Shown here: one piece after another, positions 50,538 through 59,143 of the stretch
Numbering within the stretch: the stretch's first letter is position 1
Layout: each line of letters starts with the position of its first letter
DNA from: JAUILA01 sp964563925
Lineage (GTDB): Bacteria; Bacteroidota; Bacteroidia; Cytophagales; Cyclobacteriaceae
Assembly (NCBI GenBank): GCA_964563925.1
Contig: CAZLZD010000023.1
Location: 4,609 to 68,608 of the forward strand
DNA length: 64,000 bases
Direction: 5' to 3'
Made by a program: the position numbers and the translations under genes
Notes under the pieces: generated by a model
Told to the model about the DNA's origin: nothing
Databases searched by the model: none
Seen by the model: only the letters and a program-made list of their open reading frames with translations

Positions 50538-52916
50538 TTATTCCATGCGGATGGTTTCTGTTGGGTTGGCAGAGGCCGCCCGGAATACCTTGAATCCGAT
50601 CGTAGAGAATGCCATGATGAAAATGGCGATTACCGCCAGGCCAAATGAGAAAACCCCCGGTGTCACGTGATGCACCCAGATGGAATCCATCAATCCGTTT
50701 GCCATGAAATAGCTGCCGGTGGCAGCCAGCAATGCCGCAATACTGAGAATGATCAGGTAGTTCCGGTTAATAAGGCTGATAATGCTTGAAATGGATGCCC
50801 CCAGGACTTTACGCACCCCAATCTCCTTCATCCTTTTAATAATGGTGAGTGAAACCAGGCTGAAAAGGCCCATCACCGAAAGGAAGGTCGCAATCAATCC
50901 CAGGGAGGCGAACATGACCAAGATGTTGTAATTGATCAGTGCCGAATCGGCAAATGACTCATTGAGAAAATAACCGGTATAACTTTGGTCGGGAAATAGC
51001 GCATGCCATTCACTGCGCAGATATTCATTGACCTCCCGGGCGTTTCCTGCTTCAAACCGGGCGGTTAGATAGCGATAATCGGTTTCAGGAACATAGCGAA
51101 GCATCAGCGGCTGGATTTCGACCCAGAAGCCATCGGTATATACATTTTTCATTACCCCGATTACATAGAGCTGGACCGTATCCATCCAAACCAGCTTTTG
51201 TCCAATCGGTTCGTCCCATCCGAATCGCTCCGCCATTTTTTCAGAAATAATTACCGACTCCTGCATATCTGTCTGCGACCCGGGACGAAAATTTCTTCCT
51301 TCAATCAGTTCGTATCCTACGGTTTCGAAATAATCATCACCCACATGGAAAATATCGACATCATGTTCCTGATCTGCACTGATAATGGGGTCATTCCGGT
51401 ACGCTCCGTTAATCTGGTATTCCGATCCGGCGACGGACAACAGGAGCGGGTCATTCTCCACCCGGTTTTTAAAGACCTTCACCTCGTCTGCGGTATTAAA
51501 CCGTACGGAAATGGTTTCGGCTGTATCGAATCCGACATCGAGGGATTCCTGGTACCGCGCGTTCTGATAGAAGATCACCCCGAACATGATGGCAATCAAC
51601 GATATGGTAAACTGGGCGCCAAGCAGGATATTGGTAAAAACACTTGTACCTCCATATTTAAGGTTGCTTCGGAGAATGGCGGCCGGCTGGAATTTGCTCA
51701 CATAAAAGGCCGGGTAACTCCCCGCAAGGATACCGGTAGCAAATAATACGAACAGCAGGAACAGGTAAAATCGGGGATTTTCAGTGAAGTCAAGACGGAT
51801 ATCCAGGAAGGGCCACATGGCGCTGTAGGCCGGGACCAGGAAGAAGGCAATGATGAGGCCAATGACCATGGCGGTCGCACAAAGGAAAAAATTCTCCAGC
51901 ATAAACTGAATGATCAGCTGGCGGCGCATACCGCCCATGACCTTCCTTAAACCGATTTCTTTAAGGCGTTTACCAGCAATGGCCATCGAGGTATTGGTGA
52001 AGTTGAAACAGGCAATGAGAAGAATAAGTATCGCCATGATTGCAGGTACCACGATCGCCGAGTTTGGCATTCCCCGTTCAAACCAATGCCCGTACACGAT
52101 CCCTGAATCGGCCCTGGCGGGCATGCCCTGGAATGGTTCAAGATAATATCCCGATATCTGGAAGTCAATGCGGGCCGCATTCTGTACCTCCACATACTTT
52201 GAATCAAGTTCCTGTTGAATGTCTGCCAGGTCGGAAGGGGAGCCAACCTTAATAAAGGTGGTAATCCATTGCTTCCAGTCGTTTTCACGGCCTTTCTCCT
52301 GGCCCAGGTAAACTTCCACATTGGCGATAAGTTCCCAGTCGGCAAAGGAGGAGTTCAAAGGTTTTTTCCTGAAAATGCCTGTTATAATGTGATCTTCAGG
52401 TCCGTCCGGGGTATTGCGCGTAAATGTCTGTCCCAATGCATTGCCTTCAGGGAAATACGTCGCAGCCATTTTATCACTGATAAAAATACTTTTAGGATCT
52501 TCAAGTGAGGCAGGATCGCCGGAAAGAATGTCAAACCGGAAAAAATCAAAAACTGACGGGTCTGTATAGGCGATATTGGCGCCGAAGGTCTCATCTTCGA
52601 TGCGAAAATTGGTATAATCAGGCCTGACCCGAAGCAGGTCATCGATCTTCCCGATGTTGCCTGCAGCCGCGGCACCCACCGGGATGGGGGAATAACCATA
52701 AAGCTGCTCCCGGTTATCCATAGGGCGGACCATGTCAATTCTGTATACATCACTGACGTCGAGCTGGTCTGCATCGAAACCCCGACCAAAATTATAATTC
52801 AGATAAGCCACAATGCAACAGGCAATGGCTATGCCGAGTCCGAGTACGTTGATAATCACGAAGACCTTATTCTTCCAAAGACTCCGAAAGGTGATTTTGA
52901 GATAGTTGCGGATCAT
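50538..52916 (-). CDS. Large FtsX/MacB-type ABC transporter permease
   Basis: 792 residues: N-terminal helix (KVFVIINVLGLGIAIACCIVAY), a large MacB periplasmic core domain about 45-280, three helices with an FtsX domain about 285-400 (MAIAGKRLKEIGLRKVMGGMRRQLIIQFMLE), a second periplasmic domain about 450-650, and a second FtsX domain at the end (LTIIKRMKEIGVRKVLGASISSIISLINR). The 'EIGxRKVxGA' coupling helices for an ABC ATPase are present in both halves. This duplicated permease is widespread in Cytophagales-like genomes. There is no ATPase gene beside it; the closest is at 60103. The cargo is unknown. Confidence 0.9.
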   Translation of the reverse strand: MIRNYLKITFRSLWKNKVFVIINVLGLGIAIACCIVAYLNYNFGRGFDADQLDVSDVYRIDMVRPMDNREQLYGYSPIPVGAAAAGNIGKIDDLLRVRPDYTNFRIEDETFGANIAYTDPSVFDFFRFDILSGDPASLEDPKSIFISDKMAATYFPEGNALGQTFTRNTPDGPEDHIITGIFRKKPLNSSFADWELIANVEVYLGQEKGRENDWKQWITTFIKVGSPSDLADIQQELDSKYVEVQNAARIDFQISGYYLEPFQGMPARADSGIVYGHWFERGMPNSAIVVPAIMAILILLIACFNFTNTSMAIAGKRLKEIGLRKVMGGMRRQLIIQFMLENFFLCATAMVIGLIIAFFLVPAYSAMWPFLDIRLDFTENPRFYLFLLFVLFATGILAGSYPAFYVSKFQPAAILRSNLKYGGTSVFTNILLGAQFTISLIAIMFGVIFYQNARYQESLDVGFDTAETISVRFNTADEVKVFKNRVENDPLLLSVAGSEYQINGAYRNDPIISADQEHDVDIFHVGDDYFETVGYELIEGRNFRPGSQTDMQESVIISEKMAERFGWDEPIGQKLVWMDTVQLYVIGVMKNVYTDGFWVEIQPLMLRYVPETDYRYLTARFEAGNAREVNEYLRSEWHALFPDQSYTGYFLNESFADSALINYNILVMFASLGLIATFLSVMGLFSLVSLTIIKRMKEIGVRKVLGASISSIISLINRNYLIILSIAALLAATGSYFMANGLMDSIWVHHVTPGVFSFGLAVIAIFIMAFSTIGFKVFRAASANPTETIRME

Positions 52917-53085
52917 GTTGTTGTTTTTTGGGTTTGACCTTGAAGTGACTGTTTACCTAAAGATTCAACCCGCTGACCCCGGGTTGCATCCGAAAGGAAA
53001 TTTCAATACATAGAACCTTGTAAAACAAAGTAGTTGGTCAAATATACTAACGTTTCCGTGTTGTCAAAAGAAAATCGTCTAAAAT

Positions 53086-53775
53086 TTATCTTATGGGAAG
53101 GTCAGCAGGCACGAACAATGTCATGGTGGGGGTCAGATTCAAAGCGTCCACATGGACGGCATTACCTTCAAGAAGCGCATGAAGATGCAAATTGGTTGAG
53201 TGATGGGTGAATATCCCTTTATGGTTACGCGAATAAAAACCGATCATATCTGTGTTTTCCGGTGGTTCGGTTGTTCCATGCATACCGGCATTGCGGTGTT
53301 TTGCGTGGGTGTGTACCGGGTCGGAAGGATCCCAGTCGATTACATGCCAGGAAACGGATTCGGGCTGGCCGGTCAGCCGGAAGGGGAAAGGGACACTGAC
53401 ATTCATGGCATTGATCCAGGTTTCAAGCTGCGCCATGTTCATGATATTGTCAGGGATTTGAATGGTTTGCCATTCCGGCACGACGGAGTAAACGAGTAAC
53501 GCTGCATCTTTATCGCGTGACGTTTCCGTAACGACCTGTTGGCCTGCTACCCGGGACCAATACACGGTGCCATCTAAAATGACCAGCTCCCCTTCAAGGT
53601 TTTCTGCGGCTCCAAGTCCGTACACCCCCCTGATATCCGGTACATCTGCCATGCTGATCTGCGCACGTAGCTGGTGTGCCATAATCGTTCGAAGTGCGCC
53701 GGCTACGTGTACTTCCGGTGTATCCTGAAAAATGGTGATTGCCAGGCAAAAGAAAAGCGTGACTGATATATTCAT
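53086..53775 (-). CDS. Exported acetolactate-decarboxylase-like protein
   Basis: 229 residues with an N-terminal hydrophobic signal (ISVTLFFCLAITIF). The sequence follows AlsD/BudA: LRAQISMADVPDIRGVYGLGAAENLEGELVILDGTVYW (Glu63 in the conserved GELVxLDG), then MIGFYSRNHKGIFTHHSTNLHLHALLEGNAVHVDAL. His197, His199 and His208 match the three zinc ligands, though the last spacing is two residues shorter. A His-rich insert (HTHAKHRNAGMH, 155-166) is unlike AlsD. AlsD normally decarboxylates acetolactate to acetoin in the cytoplasm. Here no acetolactate synthase is near, and the gene overlaps the small membrane protein gene by 4 bases in a trio with a serine hydrolase. Whether it keeps that activity is unknown. 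Confidence 0.7.
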   Translation of the reverse strand: MNISVTLFFCLAITIFQDTPEVHVAGALRTIMAHQLRAQISMADVPDIRGVYGLGAAENLEGELVILDGTVYWSRVAGQQVVTETSRDKDAALLVYSVVPEWQTIQIPDNIMNMAQLETWINAMNVSVPFPFRLTGQPESVSWHVIDWDPSDPVHTHAKHRNAGMHGTTEPPENTDMIGFYSRNHKGIFTHHSTNLHLHALLEGNAVHVDALNLTPTMTLFVPADLPIR

Positions 53776-53972
53776 GATTTCTGTCTCTTTTCCTTTTCCA
53801 GTTCACTTACCCGCCGCTTCAGCTGCTTCACGTGGTAATTCTGAAATACCATCATCGCCAGTACCGCAATGACAAAAATTGTATTACCGTAGGGGATATG
53901 AAGGATATTCATGACTGCGGCCACAATGATGATCAGGGCTGAAAGGCTGTAAACAATTTTTTCGTACTTCAT
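53772..53972 (-). CDS. Small membrane protein with coiled-coil tail
   Basis: 66 residues: two short helices (about 8-22 VYSLSALIIIVAAVMNIL, 29-43 TIFVIAVLAMMVFQN) and a charged coiled-coil ending (HVKQLKRRVSELEKEKRQKS). The start MKYEKIVYSL resembles GldL-like proteins, but the rest is too short to support that. It overlaps by 4 bases with both the serine hydrolase upstream and the AlsD-like gene downstream, so it is an integral member of that operon, possibly a membrane anchor for one of them. Confidence 0.8.
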   Translation of the reverse strand: MKYEKIVYSLSALIIIVAAVMNILHIPYGNTIFVIAVLAMMVFQNYHVKQLKRRVSELEKEKRQKS

Positions 53973-55276
53973 TCTGTGCGTGTCATAACGAATGACTGCC
54001 CGCCCTGGGTAAAGATCATCGAATCCTCGTCGGGCTTGAATTCAATGGTGACACCGGCAGGATCGAACGTAAAAGTGGTGTCGGTTTTACTGGTCAGCAT
54101 AAAGGACGGCTGTCCGGTGCCCTGCCCGTAAAGGCTGTCTCCCTCCCTGAATATTTTCAGGTCAATGGGAATTTCCGGACTGGTGTATGTTCCGACATAA
54201 CGGTCCAGGATCTTCGGACTGACCTTGTTAAATTCAGGAATTTCAAATGGCTCATCAAACAGGATGCTCAACGCCCCAATCATGATCGAGTTCAACGGGT
54301 AACGCACGCCGTTCGATAAATAAGTGATTGCCACCTTCTCCTCCCGGAAATAGCCGGTCAAAGACTGGAAGGCATCAATACCGCCTCCGTGTCCGAATGC
54401 CTTCTTTTCCCCGAATGGAAACTGCATCAATCCCAATCCGTAGCGATCCTGGATATCAATCATTTTATCCAGTGATTCCCCGGAAATGAGTTTCCCGCCA
54501 AACAGGCTGACCATGAACCGGTTAATATCACCGGCGGTCGAAACAATGGCTCCGGCTCCCTGCGGAAGGCTCATGTCTGTTTCTGTGGAAGGAGACCATC
54601 CTTTCTCGTATTTGTAGGAGAATGCTTCGCCGTCCTTTTCGCCAATCGGTCCGCCGTAATACGTATGCGCAAGTCCGCAAGGCCTGGCAATCCGATTGTA
54701 AAGTACCTCCGGGTAAGGATGTCCCGTGGCCTTTTCTATAATGAAGCTCAGCAATACATAATTCGTATTGGAGTACTCAAATTTCTCCCCGGGTTCGAAT
54801 ACCGTCCCGTTTGCCGTAAACAGTTCGATCATTTCCGGTGGGCTCATGGGTGATTCCATGTACGAGGGATAATCTTCCGCATTGGTGAAATTATATAATC
54901 CGCTGCGGTGCCTGAGCAGATGCTCAATCGTTATTTTTTCTGCGTTGGGTATACCGGGATAGTAATCTGCAAGAGGGGTTTCGAGGGAGAGAAGATTTTC
55001 CTCAGTAAGTTGCAGTATGATGGCCGCCGTGAATATCTTCGATATAGAACCAATGCGGTACACGGTAGCCGGACCTGCTGCAGTTCGTTTCTTTGTGTCT
55101 GCGTAGCCGATCGACCGCTGATAGATTTCCTCGCCATCACGAAAAATTGACAGGCTGCCCATACCCTGATCTTCCGATTCGATCCGGTCCAGGAACGCAT
55201 CCAGTTTTTCTTTGTCCGGAACCTGCGCCCTAAGGGAGAGCGGCAGGATTAAACATATATACAAGAGGTATTTCAT
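53969..55276 (-). CDS. Exported serine hydrolase of the class C beta-lactamase family
   Basis: The ATG at 55276 gives a signal peptide (MKYLLYICLILPLSLRAQ) and 435 residues; the in-frame region before it has no protein-like character. The nucleophile is Ser77-Ile-Ser-Lys80 (YRIGSISKIFTAAI), the Tyr motif is KFEYSNTNYVLLS and the third segment is FGHGGGIDAF. LSNGVRYPLNSIMIGALSILFD leads to an added C-terminal beta domain. It is AmpC-like in fold, and peptidase or esterase activity is more likely than antibiotic hydrolysis. It is the first gene of a trio with ATGA overlaps. Confidence 0.9.
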   Translation of the reverse strand: MKYLLYICLILPLSLRAQVPDKEKLDAFLDRIESEDQGMGSLSIFRDGEEIYQRSIGYADTKKRTAAGPATVYRIGSISKIFTAAIILQLTEENLLSLETPLADYYPGIPNAEKITIEHLLRHRSGLYNFTNAEDYPSYMESPMSPPEMIELFTANGTVFEPGEKFEYSNTNYVLLSFIIEKATGHPYPEVLYNRIARPCGLAHTYYGGPIGEKDGEAFSYKYEKGWSPSTETDMSLPQGAGAIVSTAGDINRFMVSLFGGKLISGESLDKMIDIQDRYGLGLMQFPFGEKKAFGHGGGIDAFQSLTGYFREEKVAITYLSNGVRYPLNSIMIGALSILFDEPFEIPEFNKVSPKILDRYVGTYTSPEIPIDLKIFREGDSLYGQGTGQPSFMLTSKTDTTFTFDPAGVTIEFKPDEDSMIFTQGGQSFVMTRTE

Positions 55277-55388
55277 GGTGTTTTGATATAGCATTATCAG
55301 TGAAATTACTAAGAATCCGTGAGTTTTTGAATGATTCAAGATGAATGGTCCAAAAGGAGGGCAGAGGGCGTCCGAAAACGGACATGGT

Positions 55389-55406
55389 CTGTTCGTAATA
55401 GAACAG
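55389..55406. promoter_or_regulatory. Inverted repeat in the spacer between serine hydrolase and permease
   Basis: CTGTTC-N6-GAACAG is a perfect 6-base inverted repeat lying in the 221-base divergent region, 92 bases before the permease ATG and 113 before the serine hydrolase ATG. It may be a shared operator. Nothing identifies the protein that would bind it. Confidence 0.35.
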
Positions 55407-55497
55407 GCTTGTGGAGGCAAACCCTGTAAACCAGTAAATTAAGCCCTTTTAGCTCTCTGGCACTTCCTTTGTCACTTTCAGGGAAACCCCAAAAGCC

Positions 55498-57885
55498 ATG
55501 ATTAGAAATTACCTTAACACAGCCATTCGTTATTTTCTCAGACATCGTTTTTTTTCCTTCCTGAACATCTTCGGACTAGCCGTAGGTTTTGCCTGCAGCC
55601 TGATGCTGGCGATGTTTGTCTGGCAGGAAGCCACCTACGACGATTTTCATGAGAACAAGGCGAATATTGTCAGGCTTATTACAGAGTTCAAGGCCGGGGA
55701 GTATCAGCAGAGTACGGCATTTGTAGGCTCTATGGCGGCACCTGCTTTTGTGCGTGACATGCCCGAAGTGGAAGATGCAGTCAGAATATTCAAATACCCA
55801 ACGCTGGTAACGCACGAAGAAAATAAATTTGAGGAGTCAAGGTTTTTATGGGCTGACAGTTCATTCTTTGATATGTTTTCCTTCCCGCTGATCCAGGGCA
55901 ACCCTCGCACCGCGCTCAGCGCACCAAAACAAGTGGTTCTCACCCCGGCTACTGCCGCAAAATATTTCGGGGACCGTGATCCGATCGGACAGGTCCTTGT
56001 AATCAATAATTCTTCTGAATACGTGGTGACGGGAATTATTGAAGAAGCCCCCGTCAATTCTCAGATACGCTACGACATGATTGCTTCATTCTCTTCCCTG
56101 CGTGCCGGAAGCAATCCGTCCTGGTTCCCTGCCAACTATTATACGTATCTCTACCTTCATCCCGAAGCTGACCGGGAGGCATTAAATGCAAAAATAAATG
56201 CATATATGGTGGACCTCGGCGACGAGATCCGGCTGACCGGTGAGAATTACCTCAAGTACCATTTCGAAAACCTCACCGACGTACACCTGCGCTCTGAATA
56301 TTCCGGACTGGAACCAAATATTGATCAGCGATATGTGATTATCTTTTTTATAGTAACCATATTAATCCTGGTCATAGCTTGTATCAATTATATGAACCTG
56401 GCCACTGCCCGGGCTGCCGATCGGGGAACAGAAGTTGGAGTTCGCAAGGTAATGGGCGCACATCGCGGCCAGCTCTTCTGGCAATACATCACCGAATCGT
56501 TCCTGAGTGTGTTGATTGCAGCCGGATTATCAATTGTTCTCGCAGCGGTTATCCTGCCTGTTTTTAACGAGGCCCTCAGCCGGGATTATTCGATGGATGT
56601 ATTTATGGCTCCGTTGCCGGTTATTGTCATCGCCACCGTGCTGATCCTGGTTTCCATAGGCGCAGGGTTGTACCCTGCCATGGTGCTTACTCAATTTAAT
56701 CCGGTAAAAACACTCAAAGGTTCATTCAGTACCTCGGCTGCCGGACTTGGGCTACGGAGGGCTCTGATTGTTTTTCAATTTGTCGTATCTGCCGGACTTA
56801 TTATCAGTTCACTGGTTATTTACCAGCAACTTGATTTCATAAAGACCAGTAACCTGGGGTACCAGAAAGAAAATGTCATCGCACAGAGTGTGGATGACGA
56901 CGTGATAGCTTCGTTTGAGGCATTAAAGAGCCAGCTTTCCTCTATTCCCCAGGTTGAATCCGTTACCCTGATTTATGAAACGCCGGTCTCCATCGGTTGG
57001 GGCGACGGGTTGGTAACGCCGGAGGGAGAGCAAATTCTTATTAATGCCAATCCGGTCGAACAAGACTATTTGAAAACATTCAAAATTAAATTACTGGCTG
57101 GCCGGGATTTCGACCGGCAGGACCAGATACAGGCCAATTCCGACAGCGCCTATTTTCTTGACCAGGAATCGCGTAACATTATCTTAAATGCACGGGCCGC
57201 GCGTGACCTCGGCTGGGAACCTGAGGAAGCCATTGGCAAACGGCTTGACTTCAAGGGCAATTCTACCATCATCGGTGTGACCGAAAACTTCTACTTCGCC
57301 CCGGTACATGAGGAAGTCGGACCGCTGATCCTGTTTGTGGAGAAAGCATACAACCAGATGGCGGTCAGGCTTAGCGGGGGGGATATGCCGGGAGCACTGG
57401 ACCTGATTGAATCAGAATGGGAAAAAATTGCGCCTCATATTCCTTTTGATCCGCAGTTTCTGGACGAGGAGTATAATGCGATGTATGAGAATGAAGAAAA
57501 GCTCGGTATGCTCTTCGCGTTCTTCACCGTCCTGACCATAACACTGGGCGTTCTTGGTCTGCTTGGCCTTTCTGCCCTGATGATCAGTCACAGAACCCGT
57601 GAAATCGGGATACGAAAAGTCCTCGGCGCCTCTGTTCAGCAGATTGTGGGGGTATTATCAGTTGATTTCGTCAAGCTGGTGCTGATCGCCTTCGTAATCG
57701 CAATACCCATCGCCTGGTATGCCATGGATCAGTGGCTGCAGACATTTGCTCACCGGATTTCCATGCCGTGGTATTTATTTGTCATCTCGGGCATCGCCTT
57801 ACTGGTGCTGACCCTCGCCACCCTGAGTACCCAGACAGTTCGGGCCGCGTTACGCAACCCCACCGATGTGATGCGCAGTGAATGA
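55498..57885 (+). CDS. Large FtsX/MacB-type ABC transporter permease
   Basis: 795 residues with the same duplicated plan as the 50538-52916 protein: N-terminal helix (FSFLNIFGLAVGFACSLMLAMF), MacB core domain about 45-280, FtsX about 285-400 (ARAADRGTEVGVRKVMGAHRGQLFWQYITESF), second core about 440-660, and final FtsX (LMISHRTREIGIRKVLGASVQQIVGVLSVDFV). The two permeases are paralogues of about equal length but clearly different in sequence. It is divergent from the serine hydrolase trio and has no ATPase partner in the window except the distant gene at 60103. The exported substrate is unknown. Confidence 0.9.
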   Translation: MIRNYLNTAIRYFLRHRFFSFLNIFGLAVGFACSLMLAMFVWQEATYDDFHENKANIVRLITEFKAGEYQQSTAFVGSMAAPAFVRDMPEVEDAVRIFKYPTLVTHEENKFEESRFLWADSSFFDMFSFPLIQGNPRTALSAPKQVVLTPATAAKYFGDRDPIGQVLVINNSSEYVVTGIIEEAPVNSQIRYDMIASFSSLRAGSNPSWFPANYYTYLYLHPEADREALNAKINAYMVDLGDEIRLTGENYLKYHFENLTDVHLRSEYSGLEPNIDQRYVIIFFIVTILILVIACINYMNLATARAADRGTEVGVRKVMGAHRGQLFWQYITESFLSVLIAAGLSIVLAAVILPVFNEALSRDYSMDVFMAPLPVIVIATVLILVSIGAGLYPAMVLTQFNPVKTLKGSFSTSAAGLGLRRALIVFQFVVSAGLIISSLVIYQQLDFIKTSNLGYQKENVIAQSVDDDVIASFEALKSQLSSIPQVESVTLIYETPVSIGWGDGLVTPEGEQILINANPVEQDYLKTFKIKLLAGRDFDRQDQIQANSDSAYFLDQESRNIILNARAARDLGWEPEEAIGKRLDFKGNSTIIGVTENFYFAPVHEEVGPLILFVEKAYNQMAVRLSGGDMPGALDLIESEWEKIAPHIPFDPQFLDEEYNAMYENEEKLGMLFAFFTVLTITLGVLGLLGLSALMISHRTREIGIRKVLGASVQQIVGVLSVDFVKLVLIAFVIAIPIAWYAMDQWLQTFAHRISMPWYLFVISGIALLVLTLATLSTQTVRAALRNPTDVMRSE

Positions 57886-57886
57886 T

Positions 57887-58519
57887 TCAATCAGGGAGCA
57901 AACTGAGGATATGTTCGGGTAACTCCATGTCTTTCTTGCCGGAAACAGGTTCAGGGGTGCCAAATTGACGTGATACGGGTAGAATGCCTGTCCATACGGG
58001 GTAGTTTTCATCTTCCTTTTCGTCGGATGGTCCGCCGACCCGTCTTTTCGCAGAGGCGGTGGTAATCGGAAAGGCCAGGACACGGGTGGCTATCAGTTCT
58101 CCCTGTGTGATCGGTCGCAGTTTCTCCCACCGACCGGGAATAACCTGCTCGGTGAATGCCCGCAGACAGGATTCCTTCCTGGCAGGATCCGTGATTTCCG
58201 TGGCGCTGGAATAAACCACCACCGAATCATAATTCATGCTGTGATGCAATGCCGAAGCGGCCAGCACCAGGGCGTTCATGGTAAATACGGTTATACATAC
58301 CTGACCGGAAACTAACTTCTCCAGGAAAGCACTTTTCACCGACCCATGGATTATCAGATGATCTTCATACAGGACATACCCGGTAGGGAGTGCCCTGGCT
58401 TGTCCGTCTTCCACAAAAGAAACGGTACACAGCACATTATTCTCCAGGATCTCACGAATAACAAGCGGATCGGTAGTGCCGCGGTATGCAAGCCGCGAAG
58501 GTGTCAGGTCGGGGGTCAT
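57887..58519 (-). CDS. Pyridoxamine 5'-phosphate oxidase-fold FMN protein
   Basis: The ATG at 58519 gives 210 residues starting MTPDLTPSRLAYRGTTDP, typical for this family; a longer reading would overlap the divergent phosphatase gene. Split-barrel features are ENNVLCTVSFVEDGQARALPTGYVLYEDHLIIHGSVKSAFLEKL (FMN-phosphate region with KSAF) and NYDSVVVYSSATEI. The C-terminus has KLRPITQGELIATRVLAFPI and EKEDENYPVWTGILPV. It is probably an FMN-dependent oxidoreductase rather than PdxH. It shares a 12-base inverted repeat with the divergent phosphatase gene. Confidence 0.88.
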   Translation of the reverse strand: MTPDLTPSRLAYRGTTDPLVIREILENNVLCTVSFVEDGQARALPTGYVLYEDHLIIHGSVKSAFLEKLVSGQVCITVFTMNALVLAASALHHSMNYDSVVVYSSATEITDPARKESCLRAFTEQVIPGRWEKLRPITQGELIATRVLAFPITTASAKRRVGGPSDEKEDENYPVWTGILPVSRQFGTPEPVSGKKDMELPEHILSLLPD

Positions 58520-58542
58520 AGAGGTAGTTGATTTGATGCCGG

Positions 58543-58581
58543 TAAAGATACTGGCCGGTGCAAGATTTTCCAGTATCTTTA
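58543..58581. promoter_or_regulatory. Perfect 12-base inverted repeat between divergent genes, probable paired promoters
   Basis: TAAAGATACTGG (58543-58554) and CCAGTATCTTTA (58570-58581) are perfect reverse complements separated by 15 bases. Each arm contains TATCTTTA, one base from the -7 consensus TAnnTTTG, pointing outward: 15 bases before the phosphatase ATG (plus) and 23 before the FMN-protein ATG (minus). It could be paired promoters, one shared operator, or both. Confidence 0.5.
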
Positions 58582-58596
58582 TTGAAAAGATCAGCA

Positions 58597-59121
58597 ATGA
58601 AAGTAAAGTATCTCTTACCTGTATTCGCCTGCTGGCTGTTTTCATGTACGGCAGTCGCACAGAAGGACCCGGTAACACTGATTCTGGTACGTCACGCAGA
58701 AAAGGCAACCGAGCCGGCCGACAATCCGCCTCTGACCACGCAGGGAAAACAACGCGCCGAACAATTAAGCCACCTGCTTTCACAGCAGGATGTGACAGCC
58801 ATTTATTCCACACCGTTCCTGAGAAATATGGAGACGGTTAGACCGCTGTCTGCCCGGACCGGGTTGGAGATCACCCAATACGATCCCCGTGGCAATCCCG
58901 AAGAATTTCTTAGCAACCTGGCTGCTGAACACGCCGGCGGGGTCGTGGTCGTGTGCGGCCACTCCAATACCGTTCCGATGATGCTGAATGCCCTCACCGG
59001 CAGCCAGTCCTACGAACAACTGGAGGAGTCTGATTATAACGACGTTTTCATTGTCACCCTGTGGCCTGGGAATTCGCCGGATGTGTTGCACCTTACCTAT
59101 GCTGACCGGGGCGAAGATTAA
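58597..59121 (+). CDS. Exported histidine phosphatase (SixA/phosphoglycerate-mutase family)
   Basis: The ATG at 58597 gives 174 residues with a signal peptide (MKVKYLLPVFACWLFSCTAVAQ). The phosphohistidine motif is Arg32-His33-Ala-Glu35 in LILVRHAEKA. Then come YSTPFLRNMETVRPL, which carries the Arg pair, and VVCGHSNTVP with His122, the general acid-base region. Its short length is like SixA, and the export signal suggests a periplasmic phosphate-ester hydrolase. It converges on the DUF6544 gene. Substrate unknown. Confidence 0.88.
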   Translation: MKVKYLLPVFACWLFSCTAVAQKDPVTLILVRHAEKATEPADNPPLTTQGKQRAEQLSHLLSQQDVTAIYSTPFLRNMETVRPLSARTGLEITQYDPRGNPEEFLSNLAAEHAGGVVVVCGHSNTVPMMLNALTGSQSYEQLEESDYNDVFIVTLWPGNSPDVLHLTYADRGED

Positions 59122-59143
59122 TCGGGTAAGGGAGAATCCTCAG

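Noticed and set aside
58520..58813. N-terminal extension of the FMN protein gene by 98 codons
   Set aside because: It would cover the divergent phosphatase's promoter and signal peptide; the family start is at 58519.
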